A stretch of 64,000 nucleotides of DNA from Closterium sp. Naga37s-1 (taxonomy: Eukaryota > Streptophyta > Zygnematophyceae > Desmidiales > Closteriaceae), in assembly GCA_947471745.1 (NCBI GenBank), contig CANJKZ010000174.1, positions 720,001 through 784,000 of the forward strand, written 5' to 3'. The position numbers and the translations under genes are program-made. Positions 20,165 through 33,199 of this stretch are shown one piece after another (positions within the stretch are counted from its first letter, which is position 1; each line of letters begins with the position of its first letter). The notes beneath the pieces were generated by a model, which searched no databases, was not told where the DNA came from, and was given only the letters and a program-made list of their open reading frames with translations.

Positions 20165-23100
20165 CTAACACAGTAGAGAAGCGCTGATGATCACCAGACG
20201 GAAGTGCCTTGGTGAAAATATCAGCAGTGTTGGTCCTAGTGGCCACGTATACAAGACGAAGCTAGCCACGCTGCTGCAACTCTCGAGCAAGGGAGGATCA
20301 CAAAGCGATGAACTTCGTTCGGTGCTCCAGTCTGTGCTCCTGACATAAGGCAATCATGGCCTTGTTGTCTACGTACAAAACTGGTGGCGAACGAGGCTGC
20401 TCTCCCAAGTCAGTCAGCAGGTAGGTGAGCCAGCGTAGCTCCTGTGCAGCCATGGCCCCTGTGTAGATCTCAGCCTCACAACTGGAGCTGAGAACCGAAG
20501 ACGAGCGGGTAGACCGCCAGGAAACAAAGCCGGAACCGAGGCTGAAGGTGTAACCCTGTGACGACCGCTGCCTAACTGAGTCGTCAACCCAAGAAGTGTC
20601 TGCGTGACTAGTGAGGACAACTGGACCCCGTCCTCCAAAAACGAGCCCCATGCCCGACGTACTGCACAAGTAACGCAGTACCCTCTTTGCAGCATCCCAG
20701 TGCACCTTTCGGTGCCTACCAGGAGCCACGTAACGAGCCAGAAGGCTAAGAGGGTACGCGAGGTTAGGTCGTGTGCACGTCATCAGGTACATGAGGCAAC
20801 CTACAAGCTCTGGGTACGGACCACTCGGCTCAACCGACTCATCCGAAGGTGGATCCGGGAGCTAGTGGCCGGTAGACAGAGGAGTGGGCTGTGGCGAGGA
20901 GAACTGGAAGCCGAAGCACTGAAGGACCTGGTGCACCATGTGAGACTCAGTCAGTATGATGGTGCGCCGTGCTCTATCCCGGGTGATATGCAAGCCAAGA
21001 TAGCTGCGCAGCTCACCCAGGTCAATGAAGGTGTGTCTCTTCTGCAGCTCCGACTTCACAAGGGTCAGTCCCTCAGTGTAAGCAGTGGCAAAAACAAAGT
21101 CGTCGACGTACACGAGGACGTAGAACGGCGGCAGCGACGTGTCAGTGCGCAAAAACAGCGACGGGTCAGCTGACGAAGGAGCAAACCCAAGAGTCGCAAG
21201 CGTCGTTCTCAGTGTGTCGTGCCACTCGCGAGGCGCCTAGCGGAAATCGTAGACTGGCCGCCCGAGGCTCCACTGAGTACCTGCATGAAACTACCCAGTG
21301 AAGCCAGGTGGGCGGCGCAGCCAGATTTTGTCGTGCAGGCTGCCCTGCAAGAACGCTGTGCTGAAGTCAAGAGAGTGCAGCTCGTAGTCACGCTAAGCAG
21401 CAACGTGCAGCAACACTCAAAGAGTGGTCATCTTCGGGGTGGGGGAAAAGGTCTGGAAGTAGTCAACCCCCTGTCGCTGACTGAAGCCTCGAGCAACGTA
21501 ACGCGCCTTGAAGGCAGGCGGAGAACCCGGCGGCCGCTTCACCCTGAAAATCCACATGCCATCGACTATGTTCGCCCGAGACGGGGGAATTGCGTCGACG
21601 TAGGTGCCTTTGGACTTCCAGGATGCCATCTCGGCATCCATGGCTGCCTGCCACTGAGAGGAGTAAGGATCCGTAATCGCCTCTGCGTAAGAGCGCGGGG
21701 TTGGGATGTCTGGTGCATCCGAGACTCCCTCAGGGGCAAGCAGCATGGAAGCGAAACGAGGTACAGCAGCTGCAAGACACTCAAAGTCCTCCTGCGTGTC
21801 CTCAAGGACGTCCGTGCCAAGATCACACGCACCCTCGACGGACGGAGGACTAGCAGACTCAAACTCAGCAACAAGTGCAGTGGCGTAGTCTAGACGACAG
21901 GCAGCAGCAATGTCAACCAGCTGAGCAATGAGGGCGGACGCAGCAGTGGACTCAAAAGAGGGGCCAGTGACAACAGTGGCAAGGAGACGAGAGACAGCAG
22001 GACTGGCAGCACGAACGCCGTCAGACTCAGGGTCATGGACGACGAGAAGAGAGGACGCAGAGGAACACGTAGTGGAACAGAGGAAGGACGAAGTGCCCTA
22101 GCGTGTGTGCCAGGGACAGGAGGAGGACGCGGACGAGGAACGTGACGAATAGTGCGAACAGGGGAGGCAGGACAAGATGCAGGCTCACAACGCTTTGTAA
22201 GACCGCCGGTCTACACTGTGTAAGGAGAAGGAGCAGGAAGTGGGGAGGCAGGCTGTAACAGCGGCAGTGACTGGTCAGGCAGTGGACACATGAAGGGAGG
22301 AGGAAGGCCGGTAGAAGACGGGACACTCAGAACCTACTGAAGAAGGGGAACGAAGTACGGTCGCGGCCGCACAGTGCCTCCAGCACCTCCAACTCGAAGG
22401 TCAACAGCTCCTGCTCCTCCAGCTCCAGCGTCTCCACCGGCAGTGCCTCCAGCTCCAGCTCCTCCAGCCCCAGCAGGTCCAGGCTCCGTAGGGTCTCCAG
22501 CTCCAGCTCCCCCAACACCACCAGTCCCGGCAGCTCCAGTACCCCTGGTACGAGCACCTCCAGGACCAGCAGCAATAGCACGTCCGATACCACCAGGTCC
22601 GACAGTAACTCCAGCTCCTCCAGCTCTAGTGTCTCCAGCAGCAGAGTCTCCAGCTCCGGCAACTCCACTCCAAAGGCGAGTGCGCTGGGCAAACCACTCG
22701 CGCAGCTGCTGCGGGGAGAGAGGCTCCGGCCGGGGAGACAGTCGTGGCGAAGCACCCACAGGAGGTCCAGAAGAAGCATTACCCCTCGGCTCAGCACCCC
22801 CAGACCCGGCACCCTCGGACTCAGCACCCCCAGGCTCTGCACCCCCAGACGCAGCACCCCCAGACGTAGCACCTTGAGCAGCACCTGAGCCGACAGCTAC
22901 CTCAACAGGTGCAGTACCAGGGAGAGGGTCCACTTGAGACACACCTGAGGGAGCAGGACCCTGGGGGGGGAGGGGGTCTACTGGAGGGAGACCTAGAGCA
23001 AGGAAGAGCGGCGGGGGTGGGGGAGGAGGAGAGCAGTAGGGGAAGAGACGGTTAAGGGGAACCGACTCGTCAAACGTGACATCCTGGGAGGGGAAGACAC

Positions 23101-25671
23101 GACGCAGGGTGGGGTGGTAAAAATGCCAACCAGGCGCGTCAGGGGAAAAGCCAAGGAAGATGCAGGGAATAGCGCGGGCGGAGAGCTTGTCCGCGGACAT
23201 ATCGCGAACAAAGGCACAAGAACCCTTGACCCGGAACACCGACGCATCGCCAACCTTCCCCGTCCAACGCAGTGTGGGCGAGGTCTCAGGAAAGGAGACA
23301 CGGGGCCTAAGGTTGAGCTGATGCGCAGCGTACGGGACCGCAAACGACCACAGAAAATGGGGAGCAAGCGCATGGATCATGGAGGTACGAGCGACCTCCA
23401 TGACTAAGCCAATGCGGCGCTCAGCAATCCCATTTTGCTGAGGGAATTCCGGAAGCGTGAACGACTGGAGAATGCCCTCCCCACGACAAAAGTCCCGCAA
23501 GAGGTCGGAGGAGAACTCACCACCTCTGTCAGAGTGCAGACACAGGACAGGAAGGTCCGCACGGAACCGCTCGCGGAGCTGGAGATGGACTGCGCGGATC
23601 AAAGGGGTCAAGACTTCAACAACCTGACCCTTGCTGCGCAAGGGGAAGACCGTGATGTACCGCGTGTAGTCGTCAACAACCAGCAGAAAGTAGCGCTCAC
23701 GGCCCTGTCCACTGACGCGGGCTGGGCCCCACACGTCCATGTGGAGAGTCTGCAGGGGGAAACGAGGAGGAGTGAGGAGCGGCGCGCTGCCGCCCCTCAA
23801 CGCAAGAAAGGTAGGGCGAGGCAGGGCGGGAGGAGAGGCAGATACCGGGGAAGACCAGAGATAAGGAGGCGGGAGTGCATGCCACGAAGTTGTGGCAGGG
23901 AGGGGTGACCCAGGTGGTGGTGCCACAGAAGAGTCTGGTGCGACAGCAGGCGACACGAGCAAGGGGGTGCTACCTGACCCGACGCGGAAACCTGGGCAGA
24001 CGCAGCTACCTGATGAGGCTCGGTAGCCAGTGTATACAGACTCGACCCAGGCTGACGAGTGAACGTGGCTAGGTAACGGCCCGTCCGTGTACACGTGCAG
24101 ATCGACACAAGCTGACCCCCAGGAGTGGTGGTAGTTACCATCGCATCCTAGAGAGCAGCGGTACTCACCAAGTTCGTAGAGAAAGAGGGGAGGTAAAGGC
24201 CTGACAGTGAGCCGCATGGAACCGCCAGAAACGGGAGCACAGTGGAGGAACGGGCGAGGACTGGGCCCCCGGAGGGGTCAGCCAGCCTGACCGGAACAGG
24301 TGCAGAGAGAGGAGTGAGGGTGGTGCTGTCGCGAAAGAAATAGCGTGAGGAACCTGAGTCAAGCGTGAAGGTGTGCAAGGCCTCAGCAGGCGCAGTACCA
24401 GGGAGAACAGACTCACTAGCACCTAGAGCAGCAGCCTCTTTACCTAGGTCAGGCGGCACACACAGGTTACGGTCACCCTCAGCACTAACGGACAAAGCTT
24501 ACATAGCAGCAAGGATAGCATCATAGTCTAGGTCAAAGATAGCAACTCCAGACCTAAGCAGCTGTGCCCAGCGGGGGCGCTCGGCCTCGTCACCAAACTC
24601 TACGCGCCAAGCGTCGCCGAGGCGAGAGAAGCAGCGGTGCTGAGTGTGAGGCTTCTCGCATGTCTGACCAGCACGGTCACCCGTGCGAATGACATACGGG
24701 CAGCTCACACTCCCCCCAGACGCCTCACGCTGAAACAACTACTCACGAAGCTGCTGGGGCGACGGGGTCTCGCTCCGACGCTGCTGCTGCTGCCTCTGGC
24801 CTCCTCCAGAACCTCCACGCTGAGCTCCAGTCCGACCGCCACCACTCACACCACTGCCACTACCGCCACTCCCACCGCTGCCTCCACCGCCGCCACCAAA
24901 GCCCCCACTCCCACCACCACTCCCACCGCTGCCACCACCTCCACTGCCTCCACCACCTCCACTGCTGCCCCCACCACCACCCCCGCTGCCACCGCCACCA
25001 CCCCTGCCACCCTTGCCCTTGCTGCTGCGGAGCTTTCCACAAGCAGAAGCAACCCCGACATCCTCAGCACTAGGGACGTCGACAGCAGCAGCAGAGGCAT
25101 AAGAGGGGGCAAGGGGGGAGGGAGAGCACGGAGTGCCACGAGCAGCACCTACAGCGACTACACTAGTCTCAGCTGCAAGGAGGTGCTGCTCGAGAAGGTC
25201 AACAGTGAGGGCTGTGGGGTCAAGTGCGAGAAAGTGGTTCCTGACAGCGCGAAGAGAGTCAGGGAGGCGGGTGACTATAAAGTAGAGATTGATGTACATC
25301 GAGGGCGGGTTCCTCTCAAGGAACTCTGCTGGGAGGGCAGCGTGGTAGCGAGCGTCGCTAGTGCGAAGGTGGGAAACCAGGTCCTCTACTGTGGTAAAGG
25401 CGGAAAGCTCAGGGAACAGGTAGGGCAATAGGAGGCTGCGTAGAGCAGCAGTGGCAGGCGAGGAGTAGCGAGCGACAACAGCGTCGTACAGTGCCTGTGC
25501 TGTCCTGTGCTGTCCAAAGTGAGCGCATTCGGCCAACGGCAGGTGGTTGCGAATGGCTAAGCGGGCAGCAGCGCCGCGAGTAAGCCACTGTGAGCGGGTC
25601 GCACTGTCAGGTGTGGTGGGAGGGGCGGGAGCTGCGCCAGACATGTGGTCAAGCAACGAAACAATGTTCAT
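20165..25671 (-). pseudogene. element C gag-pol, heavily mutated
   Basis: From 25671 down it reads gag (SLLDHMSGAAPAPP onward), a Gly-rich tract (about 24880-25010), the C-x13-C-x3-H-x4-C motif and protease (LDSGSSRYFFRD). Integrase follows, with HHHLGHPSLPQLRG, MDVWGPARV, LHSDRGGEF and NGIAERRIG. The linker, RT (YVDDFVFATA) and RNase H (SSCEAEIYTGAMAAQELRW) complete it. Stops include TAG at 24739-24741 and TAA just after the AAM of gag. Frameshifts occur near 23810 and repeatedly through the linker and RT. It is clearly non-functional. Confidence 0.88.
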
Positions 25672-26155
25672 CGAGTCCCAAGTTGGGTCAAGTACTAACC
25701 CTAATTGGGCTGTACCCCTTATGGGCTACCTCACTATAGCCTATACAATTGTGAGCAATATAACATTATGACAGTTTTGTTTCTAGTTTATAGTCCATAG
25801 TCAATTTGTTGACAATTTAGAGTTGTAAAATCTGTACTTTTGTTTGTTTTGTTTCTACTTGAAAATCGTTTTTATTTTACAGTTACAACCGAAATTTAGG
25901 ACAAAAGCAGAGCAGACGAACGACAACTGTCGGAAAAAAAAAAAACAAAAACGTGAGCAGTTAAGACAGCCTGAATGAGCAGTTACGACAGCCAGAACAA
26001 TCTGAAAAAGATGACCAAAGGTACTGTGTGAAGAAATGAGGAATGGTTGAACTAGGAAATGAGAAAAGGAGAAAGCGAATGAATGAACTATGAATGAAGT
26101 GAGTACATATAGGAAACCCTAATTGGGTTGTACCCCCTATGGGATACCCCACTAT
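25331..26155. repeat. 825-bp tandem duplication, copy 1
   Basis: It contains part of C gag, the C 5' LTR remnant, AT-rich DNA, the start of the E 3' LTR (26027-26059) and part of the D 3' LTR (26060-26155). It is followed head to tail by copy 2. Confidence 0.95.
25689..25773 (-). repeat. truncated 5' LTR of element C
   Basis: Only the first ~85 bp of the LTR remain, ending at TGTCATAATG beside the GTTTT TSD. The rest was deleted together with the primer site, leader and the gag start. Confidence 0.85.
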
Positions 26156-26981
26156 GGGAGGGCAGCGTGGTAGCGAGCGTCGCTAGTGCGAAGGTGGGAA
26201 ACCAGGTCCTCTACTGTGGTAAAGGCGGAAAGCTCAGGGAACAGGTAGGGCAATAGGAGGCTGCGTAGAGCAGCAGTGGCAGGCGAGGAGTAGCGAGCGA
26301 CAACAGCGTCGTACAGTGCCTGTGCTGTCCTGTGCTGTCCAAAGTGAGCGCATTCGGCCAACGGCAGGTGGTTGCGAATGGCTAAGCGGGCAGCAGCGTC
26401 GCGAGTAAGCCACTATGAGCGGGTCGCACTGTCAGGTGTGGTGGGAGGGGCGGGAGCTGCGCCAGACATGTGGTCAAGCAACGAAACAATGTTCATCGAG
26501 TCCCAAGTTGGGTCAAGTACTAACCCTAATTGGGCTGTACCCCTTATGGGCTACCTCACTATAGCCTATACAATTGTGAGCAATATAACATTATGACAGT
26601 TTTGTTTCTAGTTTATAGTCCATAGTCAATTTGTTGACAATTTAGAGTTGTAAAATCTGTACTTTTGTTTGTTTTGTTTCTACTTGAAAATCGTTTTTAT
26701 TTTACAGTTACAACCGAAATTTAGGACAAAAGCAGAGCAGACGAACGACAACTGTCGGAAAAAAAAAAAAACAAAAACGTGAGCAGTTAAGACAGCCTGA
26801 ATGAGCAGTTACGACAGCCAGAACAATCTGAAAAAGATGACCAAAGGTACTGTGTGAAGAAATGAGGAATGGTTGAACTAGGAAATGAGAAAAGGAGAAA
26901 GCGAATGAATGAACTATGAATGAAGTGAGTACATATAGGAAACCCTAATTGGGTTGTACCCCCTATGGGATACCCCACTAT
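26156..26981. repeat. 825-bp tandem duplication, copy 2
   Basis: It is 826 bp long and differs from copy 1 by two substitutions in the gag part and one extra A in a poly-A run. It continues into the intact D 3' LTR. Confidence 0.95.
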
Positions 26982-27020
26982 AGCCTACACAACAGCATAA
27001 GCTATATATATGTTCTGACA
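26886..27020 (-). repeat. 3' LTR of element D
   Basis: 135 bp, beginning TGTCAGAACA on the minus strand, with a CCTATGGGGGTG polypurine tract at 27021-27032. Confidence 0.93.
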
Positions 27021-27227
27021 CACCCCCATAGGCAAAGTGGGGGAGAACAAGGGGTCACAAGACCAGTCACACAAAGCACAGCAAGCTCAGGGTGGATCAC
27101 AAAGTCACCACACAGTCCGAGCACAACGACAAGGCCACAAGGCCAGTTCACATGCAGGAGTGCACACATATATATATAGAGCTAGACAAGCAAGAGCAGG
27201 TATATATATGTGACAGTACAAGCAAGG

Positions 27228-30200
27228 TCAAGAGGAGAGCAAGTGAGGCAAGACAGGTACAAGACCCAGCTGAGTGCAGAAGCGCTGATGGTCACAAGGC
27301 GCAAGTGCCTTGGTGAACACATCAGCAGTGTTGGCCTCAGAGGCCACGTACGCAAGTCGCAACTGACCACGCTGCTGCAGCTCACGAGCAAGAAAGTAAC
27401 GGAGAGCAATGTGCTTCGTTCTGTGCTCCAAGCGCTGCTCTCGACACAAGGCCAGCATGGCCTTGTTGTCTACGTACAGCACTGGAGGAGAACGAGGCGG
27501 CTCTCCAAGGTCAGTCAGCAGGTAGGTGAGCCAGCGAAGCTCCTGTGCAGCCATGGCCCCGGCGTAGATCTCAGCCTCACAACTGGAGCCGAGAACAGAG
27601 GACGAGCGTGTAGCCCGCCACGAGACAGAGCCGGAACCAAGACTGAAGGTGTAACCCTGCGACGACCGCTGCGTAGCCTGGTCGTCAGCCCAAGAAGCGT
27701 CCGCGTGCCCAGTGAGGACCACTGGACTCCGCCCTCCAAGCACTAGCCCCATGCCCGACGTACTGCACAAGTAGCGCAACACCCTCTTCGCTGCATCGAT
27801 GTGCTCTGGTCGGTGTCTCCCAGGAGCAACATAGCGTGCAAGAATGCTAAGAGGGTATGCAAGGTCAGGTCGTGTGCAGGTCATCAGGTACATGAGGCAA
27901 CCAACAAGCTCTGGGTACGGGCCACTCGACTCTACGGACTCATCCGAAGGCAGAGCTGAGAGCGAGTGGCGAGTAGACAGAGGAGTGGCCTGAGGCGAGG
28001 AGTACGTGAAGCCGAAGCGCTGAAGGACCTGCTGCACCATGTGTGACTGAGTCAAGGTAATGGTGCGGCGTGCTCTGTCCCGAGTGATCTGCAAGCCAAG
28101 GTAGCTGCGCAGTTCACCCAGGTCTGTGCACGTGTGTCTCTTCTGCAGCTCGGACTTCACGTAGGCTAGTCCAGCAGTGTCAGCTGTGGCAAAGACCAAG
28201 TCGTCGACGTACACGAGGATGTAGAACGGCGGCAAAGAAGTGTCGGTGCGCAGAAACAACGACGGGTCAGCAGTAGAGGGAGCAAACCCAAGAGCCGCAA
28301 GCGTAGTCCTCAGTGTGTCGTGCCACTCACGCGGTGCCTGGCGGAGACCGTAGACTGGCCGTCGGAGGCTCCACTGGGTGCCAGGAGGGAAAGTCCCAGT
28401 GAAGCCAGGTGGACGGCGCAGCCAGATCTCCTCGTGCAGGCTACCCTGCAAGAAAGCAGTGCTGAAGTCAAGAGAGTGGAGCTCGTAGTCGCGCTGAGCG
28501 GCTATGTGCAGTAGCACCCGAATAGTGGTCATCTTCGGGGTGGGAGAGAAGGTCTGAAAGTAGTCAACTCCCTGCCGCTGACTGAAGCCACGAGCGACGT
28601 ACCGCGCCTTGAAGACAGGTGGAGAGCCCGGCGGCCGCTTCACCCTGAAGATCCACATGCCACTGACGATGTTCGCCCCAGGAGGGGGAACCGCGTCAAC
28701 GTAGGTGCCTGTGGACTTCCAGGACACCATCTCTGCATCCATAGCTGCCTGCCACTGAGAGGAGTAGGGACCCTCTACGGCCTCCGCGTAAGAGCGCGGA
28801 GTCGGGATGTCTAGTGCATCCGGGTCTCCCTCAGGGGCAAGTAGTACGGACGCGAGATGAGGTGAAGCAGTAGCCAGACACTGGAACTCCTCCTGCCTGT
28901 CCTCAAGGACGTCCGTGCCAAGAGCACACTCACCCCCGACGGACGGAGGACAGACAGACGCAGACTCAGCAACAAGACCGGCAGCGTAGTCTAGACGACA
29001 GCGAGCAGCAAAGTCGACGAGCTCAGCAACAAGCGCAGACGCAGCAGTGGACTCAAAAGAGGGGTCAGTGACGACAGTAGCAAGGAGACGTGTGACAGTA
29101 GGACTAGCAGCACGAAGAGAGTCGGACTCTGGGTCGGTAAGTGCAGGAAGGGAGGACTCAGGAGGAGAAGGCAAAGGGGCACGCAGAGGAGCAGTGGACG
29201 GACGCAAAGACATCCGGTGCGTGCCAGGGACAGGAGGAGGACGCTGACGCGAACCGCGACCACTAGCGCGAGCAGCACGAACAGGCGACGCAGGACGAGA
29301 CGCAGGCTCACGACGCTCAGCAAGACCTCCAGTGGGACCAGTGTACGGAGAGGGAGCAGGAAGTGGGGAGGCGGGCTCTAACTGGGACTGTGACTGAACA
29401 GGCGGTGGACACGCTGCAGGAGGAGAAAGACCAAGAACCTGCTGTAGGAGGGGAACGAAGTACGGCCGAGGCCGCGCGGCGACTCCAGACACAGCAGGGA
29501 CAGCACCCTCAGCAGCAGCACCAGCGCCAACCGCACCTCCAGCGGGAGGACCTCCAGCAGCACCAGCAGCACCCGCAGCAGGGCCACCGCCAGGAAGGAC
29601 AGCAGCAGTCTCAGCACCAACACCCGCAGCAGCTCCAGCTCCAGGCGGACCCGAGGGCCCAGCAGCTCCGGGACCAGCGGCACAAGTACCCTCAGCAGCC
29701 GAAGGAGCTCCAGCTCCAGCAGTACGTCTCCAGCGGCGAGCAAACCACTCGCGCAGCTCCTGTGGAGAGAGGGGCTCCCGCCGAGGCGAAGCACCCGGAG
29801 AACCGCCAGGTCCCGCACCGCCAGACGCCACAAGGGGAGGTCCAGTGGCCGCAGGCTCCGCAGCTCCAGGCTCAGCAGCTCCAGACGCAGCACCCCCTGG
29901 CTCAGCACCCCCAGTCGCAGCACCCCCAGGCTCAGCACCCCCAGACTCCGCACCCCCAGGCGCAGCACCCCCAGTCGCAGTACCCCCAGGCTCAGCACCC
30001 CCAGACTCAGCACCCCCAGGCTCAGCACCCCCAGGCTCAGCACCCACGCGCGTAGCACCCCCAGAGTCAGCACCCCCAGGCTCAGCACCCGCAGCAGGAC
30101 CAGAGTCACCAGCAACCTCGACCGGCTCGACCGCGTCTACCTGGGACACACCTGAAGGGGCAGGACCCTGAGGGGGAAGGGGGTCTACCGGGGGGGGACC

Positions 30201-33143
30201 TGGCACAAGGAAGTGCGGTGGCGGGGGGAGGGAAGGAGTGCGGTAGGGGAAGAGGCGGTAGAAGGGGACTGACTTGTCGAACGTGACGTCCTGGGAGGAC
30301 AGAACACGACGAGAGGAGGGGTGGTAGAACTGCCACCCTGGGGCGTCAGGGGGGAAGCCGAGGAAGACACAGGGAGCAGCACGAGGGGACAGCTTGTCCG
30401 CAGACAAGTCGTGGACAAACGCCCGAGATCCCCAGACACGGAACGCAGACGCATCGCCGACCTTCCCCGTTCACAGCAGAGCTGGGGAGGTCTCCGGCCG
30501 GGAGACCCTGGGGTGAAGGTTGATCTGATGCGCCGCGTACCGAACCGCAAACGGCCACAGAAAATGGGGGGCAGCCGCATGCATCATGGACGTACGAGCG
30601 ACGTCCATGACCATGCCAATGCGGCGCTCAGCAATCCCATTTTGCTGTGGAGAGTCCGGAAGCGTAAAGGTCTGGCGGATGCCTCGTGCACGACAGTAGG
30701 CTCGCAGAAGGCCAGAGGAGAACTCTCCACCTCGGTCAGAGTGCAGACGCAGAACAGGAAAGTCCGAGCCGAAGCTCCTCCTGAGCTGGAGACGAGCTGC
30801 GCGGATCCAGTCGATCAACACCTCAGTGACATCACCCTTGCTGCGCAAGGGGAAGACTGTGGTGTAACGCGAGTAGTCGTCAACCACCAGCAGGAAGTAG
30901 CGCTCGTGACCCTGCCCACGGACGCGGGCCGGGCCCCACACGTCCATGTGAAGCGTCTGCAGAGGAGCCTCTGTCGGGGGAAACTGGGAGGAGTGAGGGG
31001 CAGCCCGGAGCCGCCCCTCGACACAGGGGACACAGGAAGGTCCGGGTCCCGAAGGAAGGGGAGGGAGAGACCGGGGAAGACTAGAGACAAGGACACGGGA
31101 AGCCATGCCCCGAAGACGAGGCAAGGAGGGGTGTCCAAGACGGTGGTGCCAGAGGAGGGTCTCCTGAGACAGGCGGCGACACGAGCAGGGGGCAGACTCA
31201 GGACCAGACCTGGACGCAGCAGCAAACACCTGACCCGACGCAGCTACCTGGCCAGACGCAGTGACAGGAGGAGACTCAGTGGTCAGGGTGTAGAGACTCG
31301 ACCCCGGCCGACGCGAAAACGTGGCCAGGTGTCGGCCTGTGCGGGCGTCCGAGCAGTGGGTCACCCGCTGACTCGCAGGAGTAAACTGGTGAACCCCCGC
31401 ATCCTGCAGGTCAGCACCACTCACCAAGTTCGTCGAGAACGAGGGGAGGTACAGACCAGACAAGGTGCCCGAGGGGGCAGCCGGACACGGGAGGACAGTG
31501 GAGAAGTGAGAGAGGACAGGACCCCCAGAGGGGTCAGCCAGGGAGACTGCAACCGGCCGGCCAAGCGGCGTGAGTGTGGTGCGGTCTCGAAAGAAGGAGC
31601 GAGAAGCCCCTGAGTCAAGCGTGAAGGTGAGGGAGGCCGAAGCCGACGCAGTACCTGAGAGCGCAGCCTCACCAGTACCTGAGAGTGCAGACGCACTGGC
31701 ACCTAGAGCAGCAGCCGCAGAAGTACCTAGCGCAGCAGTACCAATGCCCGGGTCGGGCGGGAAACACCGGTAACAGTCACCCTCCTCACTAATGGTCACA
31801 GCATACATGGCAGCAAGGATAGCATCAAAGTCAAGATCAAAGATAGCTACGCCAGCCCTAGACAGCTCTCCCCAACGGGGAATCTCACTAGCCTCGGGGA
31901 ACTGCTGACGCCAAGCGTCCGTCAGGCGGCCAAAGCAGCGCTGGGTGGGGTGGGCACCCCCACACTGCTCACCCGCGTGGTCGCCGGAACGAAGGACGTA
32001 GGTGCACGGACCAAAACCCCCACCCCGCTGACGCTGCGTGTACCACTCACGGAGCTGCTGGGGCGGGGGGATGTCCCGCGAACGCTGCTGCTGCTGCTGC
32101 TGCTGACGCTGACCACCACCAGAGCCGCTACGCTGCGGGGCACCACCCCGACCAGCTCCACCCCCTCCGCCACCGCCGCGTCCACCTCCACCACCACCGC
32201 TGCCTCCGCTCCCACCGCTGCCGCCACCACCGCCTCCTCCTCCGCTGCTGCCACCGCCACCACCGCCCCCGCCACCACTCCCACCGCCACTCCCACTCCC
32301 TCCGCCGCCTCCACCGCCACCTCCACCGCCCCCTCCAGTTCCACCCGCGCCCTTGCCCCCCTTGCCCCTGCCAGGGCGGCGTCTCCCGCTAGGGGCAGAC
32401 GCCGCGCAGACCGACTCAAGACCAAGCAGGTCGGCAGCAGCAGCAGAGGCAACAGAGGGCAGCAGGGGGGAAGGAGAACACCCCTCAAAGATGGGGGTGC
32501 GAGGGTCACCACGAGAGGCTCCTACAGCGACGATGCTCTTCTCCGCCGCCAGGAGGGACTTCTCGAGGAGATCGACAGTGAGAGTGGTGGGACAGACTGA
32601 GAGGAAGTGGTCCCTGACTACGTGAAGGGAGTCAGGGAGGCGTGTGACTATGTAATAGAGAGTGATGTACATGGGGGGGGGGTTCTTGGCGCAGAACTCA
32701 GCAGGAAGGGCGGCGCGGTAGCGAGTGTCACTAGTGCGGAGGTGCGTAATGAGGTCAGCGACAGTGGGAAAGGCAGCAAGGTCAGGAAAGAGGTACGGTA
32801 GCATGAGGCGGCTCAGGGCAGCAGTGGCAGGGGAAGAGTAGCGCGCAACTACAGCGTCGTACAAGGTCTGAGCACTCTTGTACTGACTAAAGTGCGCGCG
32901 CTCAGTGGTAGGCAGGTGGCGACGCACAGCAAGACGTGCAGCAGCATCGCGGGTGGCCCACTGAGAGCGAACAGTGGGGTCAGCATCAGCAGCAGGGGCA
33001 GGAGAGGCGCCGGAGGTGAGGTCAAAGAGGGAAAGACCGTCCGTCCTATCGCACTGTAAGAACAGCTGCAGGTCGTCGACCCAGACCTCAAAGTCAATGG
33101 CTCGACCCTCAGCGTCAAAAGCGAGGACACTAGGGGTAGCCAT
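27228..33143 (-). pseudogene. element D gag-pol polyprotein with a single UGA stop
   Basis: One frame of 1,972 codons runs from the ATG at 33143 (MATPSVLAFDAEG), chosen because E starts identically. Approximate residues: gag 1-260, poly-Gly/Ser 265-345, C-x13-C-x3-H-x4-C motif 377-400, protease LDSGASRSFFRD near 508, integrase zinc region near 650-700, DDE core from about 731, GGAEP repeat linker about 1010-1100, RT with YVDDLVFATAD near 1643, then RNase H to the C-terminus. The only visible lesion is TGG-to-TGA at 30471-30473 (codon 891), inside integrase. Usual copia polyproteins are about 1,300-1,500 residues; the excess here is the low-complexity gag tract and the IN-RT linker. Confidence 0.92.
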
Positions 33144-33199
33144 GACGACGACGGTGTAGTAGTGCAAGCAGTAGGGGAGGGGCACGCAGTAACAGTGGT

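Larger units (their letters stand above)
19768..25773 (-). mobile_element. copia element C, old, 5' end deleted
   Basis: The outer boundaries are exact: perfect TSDs GTTTT at 19763-19767 and 25774-25778. The 3' LTR is full (132 bp). The 5' LTR keeps only about 85 bp (about 25689-25773) and joins directly to a gag frame lacking its first residues, so the LTR end, primer site and leader are deleted. The shared LTR part differs at roughly 12 of 83 positions, much more than B, D or H, so C is the oldest delimited copy here. Confidence 0.9.
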
